Positions 33,474-34,330 of a DNA stretch of 34,330 nt are shown here, one piece after another (the first letter of the stretch is position 1; each line of letters opens with the position of its first letter). Under the pieces are notes generated by a model. The model ran no database searches and was not told where the DNA came from. It saw only the letters and a program-made list of their open reading frames with translations. A program made the position numbers and the translations under genes. The stretch is from WLMZ01 sp043747765 (lineage in GTDB: Bacteria > Actinomycetota > Acidimicrobiia > Acidimicrobiales > Ilumatobacteraceae). The stretch spans positions 1 through 34,330 of the forward strand of contig JAYTOM010000074.1 in assembly GCA_043747765.1 (NCBI GenBank), given 5' to 3'.

Positions 33474-34330
33474 GTGCTTTTTAGACGCAAGCCCAGTCCG
33501 GGCGCAGGCATGACTGCGTCTTCTTCCAAATCGATCAAGCCGTCAGCTAACCGGCTGGCCGACGGCATCTATCGCTTTACGTTCGGGTTCTCAATCGTGC
33601 TGGTCCTCGGCTGCGTTGGCTTCGCTTCTGGAGCGAGGTCATCCACGAGTGGGTTCCTGGAAACCCTTGCTGCGTCCGTCTTCGTGCTCCTCGCTGCCGC
33701 CGGGGTCGGAGCGCTCTTCGGCATGCTGTTCGGGATGCCACGCAGCGTCGACCCTCCTGCTAACAACTCCGCGACCGACGCAACGACCACCACCAAGACG
33801 ACCGCCGGTGCACGGTTCGCGTCCAACAGCAACCTTCTCAAGGTTTCTGATTGGGTCACCACGATCGTGGTCGGGCTGTCGCTCGTCAACCTTGGGCGCC
33901 TCGGCGGTGCGCTGTCTCGGTTCGGGAAGGGTATTGCGCCGGCGCTTGGCAACAGACCGGCAAGCGCTGCTTTCGGCATTGCCATCGCTGTTTTGGGCGT
34001 CGTCGTCTTCTTCATCATTGCCTACCTGTGGACGATCGTGCCTCTTCGCAAGGCACTCGAAGACGATGAAGTTGATATCGCTCAGATGGTCCAAAACAAG
34101 CTCGCGGACGGGGACGTCCCGGCGGCGATCAGCTTGATCAAAACCGCCACAGGACCCGAGCTGGAAAGCATGATGAACACCAGCACGCCAGTACCGGAGA
34201 CGATGGCCGAACTTGCCCGCACAGAATTCGCCGGTCGGACGGATCCCGGGAATCCTTCACGCCCGACTGTTCCGACTGCGCAACCGCCTAAAACGCCTGC
34301 GCCCGGCGGAGTGTCCCAGGACCCTTCGAA
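33474..34330 (+). CDS. Membrane protein of unknown function (cut by the right edge)
   Basis: From GTG 33474, with GGGAGG seven bases upstream, the frame runs without a stop to the window end (285 codons). There are about four membrane segments: FTFGFSIVLVLGCVGFASGA, LETLAASVFVLLAAAGVGALFGMLFGM, VTTIVVGLSLVNLG and SAAFGIAIAVLGVVVFFIIAYLW. A Thr-rich loop lies between the second and third. After the last helix comes a soluble part beginning VPLRKALEDDEVDIAQMVQNKLADGDVP, then a Pro/Thr-rich stretch. An internal ATG at 33510 is an alternative start. No family is recognised. It follows an insertion-sequence remnant, and may belong to an accessory region extending to the right. Confidence 0.75.
   Translation, partial: MLFRRKPSPGAGMTASSSKSIKPSANRLADGIYRFTFGFSIVLVLGCVGFASGARSSTSGFLETLAASVFVLLAAAGVGALFGMLFGMPRSVDPPANNSATDATTTTKTTAGARFASNSNLLKVSDWVTTIVVGLSLVNLGRLGGALSRFGKGIAPALGNRPASAAFGIAIAVLGVVVFFIIAYLWTIVPLRKALEDDEVDIAQMVQNKLADGDVPAAISLIKTATGPELESMMNTSTPVPETMAELARTEFAGRTDPGNPSRPTVPTAQPPKTPAPGGVSQDPS

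Noticed and set aside
1..34330. CRISPR array, rRNA or riboswitch
   Set aside because: No regularly spaced repeats, no rRNA-like sequence and no recognisable riboswitch core were seen anywhere in the window.

Overview
This is a high-GC window with family content typical of an actinobacterium: a DevR/DevS two-component pair, a dual-domain universal stress protein, actinobacterial-style MobF relaxase, CydABDC, and several genes whose first codon seems to be the transcription start (leaderless). The exact taxon cannot be settled from sequence alone; Acidimicrobiia-like is a guess.

Bases 1 to about 9156 are the right part of an integrated mobile element. It holds a 1419-residue MobF relaxase-helicase, small unrecognised genes, a prepilin peptidase, an excisionase-like protein and a tyrosine integrase. 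The integrase lies next to the 3' end of an intact tRNA-Ser(CGA), the probable attachment site. The other end of the element is outside the window.

From 9.3 to 14.1 kb is chromosomal housekeeping and catabolism: tadA, an alpha/beta hydrolase, an aldo/keto reductase, a decayed enoyl-CoA hydratase with an in-frame stop, and an N-acyl-D-amino-acid deacylase-type amidohydrolase with an operator-like upstream region.

From 14.7 to 26.5 kb the genes look like one low-oxygen/redox module. A DevR-type regulator and a DevS-type histidine kinase (single GAF domain keeping the equivalents of both haem-pocket residues) are divergent. Around them are a universal stress protein, the cytochrome bd operon cydABDC, an acyl-CoA dehydrogenase and two tandem pyridoxamine-phosphate-oxidase-like genes. 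A 14-bp GGGnCnnnnnnCCC box, like the mycobacterial DevR/DosR box, sits exactly 42.5 bp upstream of the start codon of the stress protein and of both PPOX-like genes, each with a -10-like hexamer placed so that the start codon is +1. A perfect GGGACCAAGGTCCC palindrome lies in the cydA/acyl-CoA dehydrogenase divergent region. This shared promoter layout is the most interesting signal here.

From 26.6 to 34.3 kb are a lipoprotein, a DUF3224-type protein with an AraC-type regulator, a heavily frameshifted alpha/beta hydrolase, a Tat-exported amidase, a truncated unidentified gene, an IS4-type transposase remnant and a membrane protein cut by the right edge. This last part is gene-poor and decaying.
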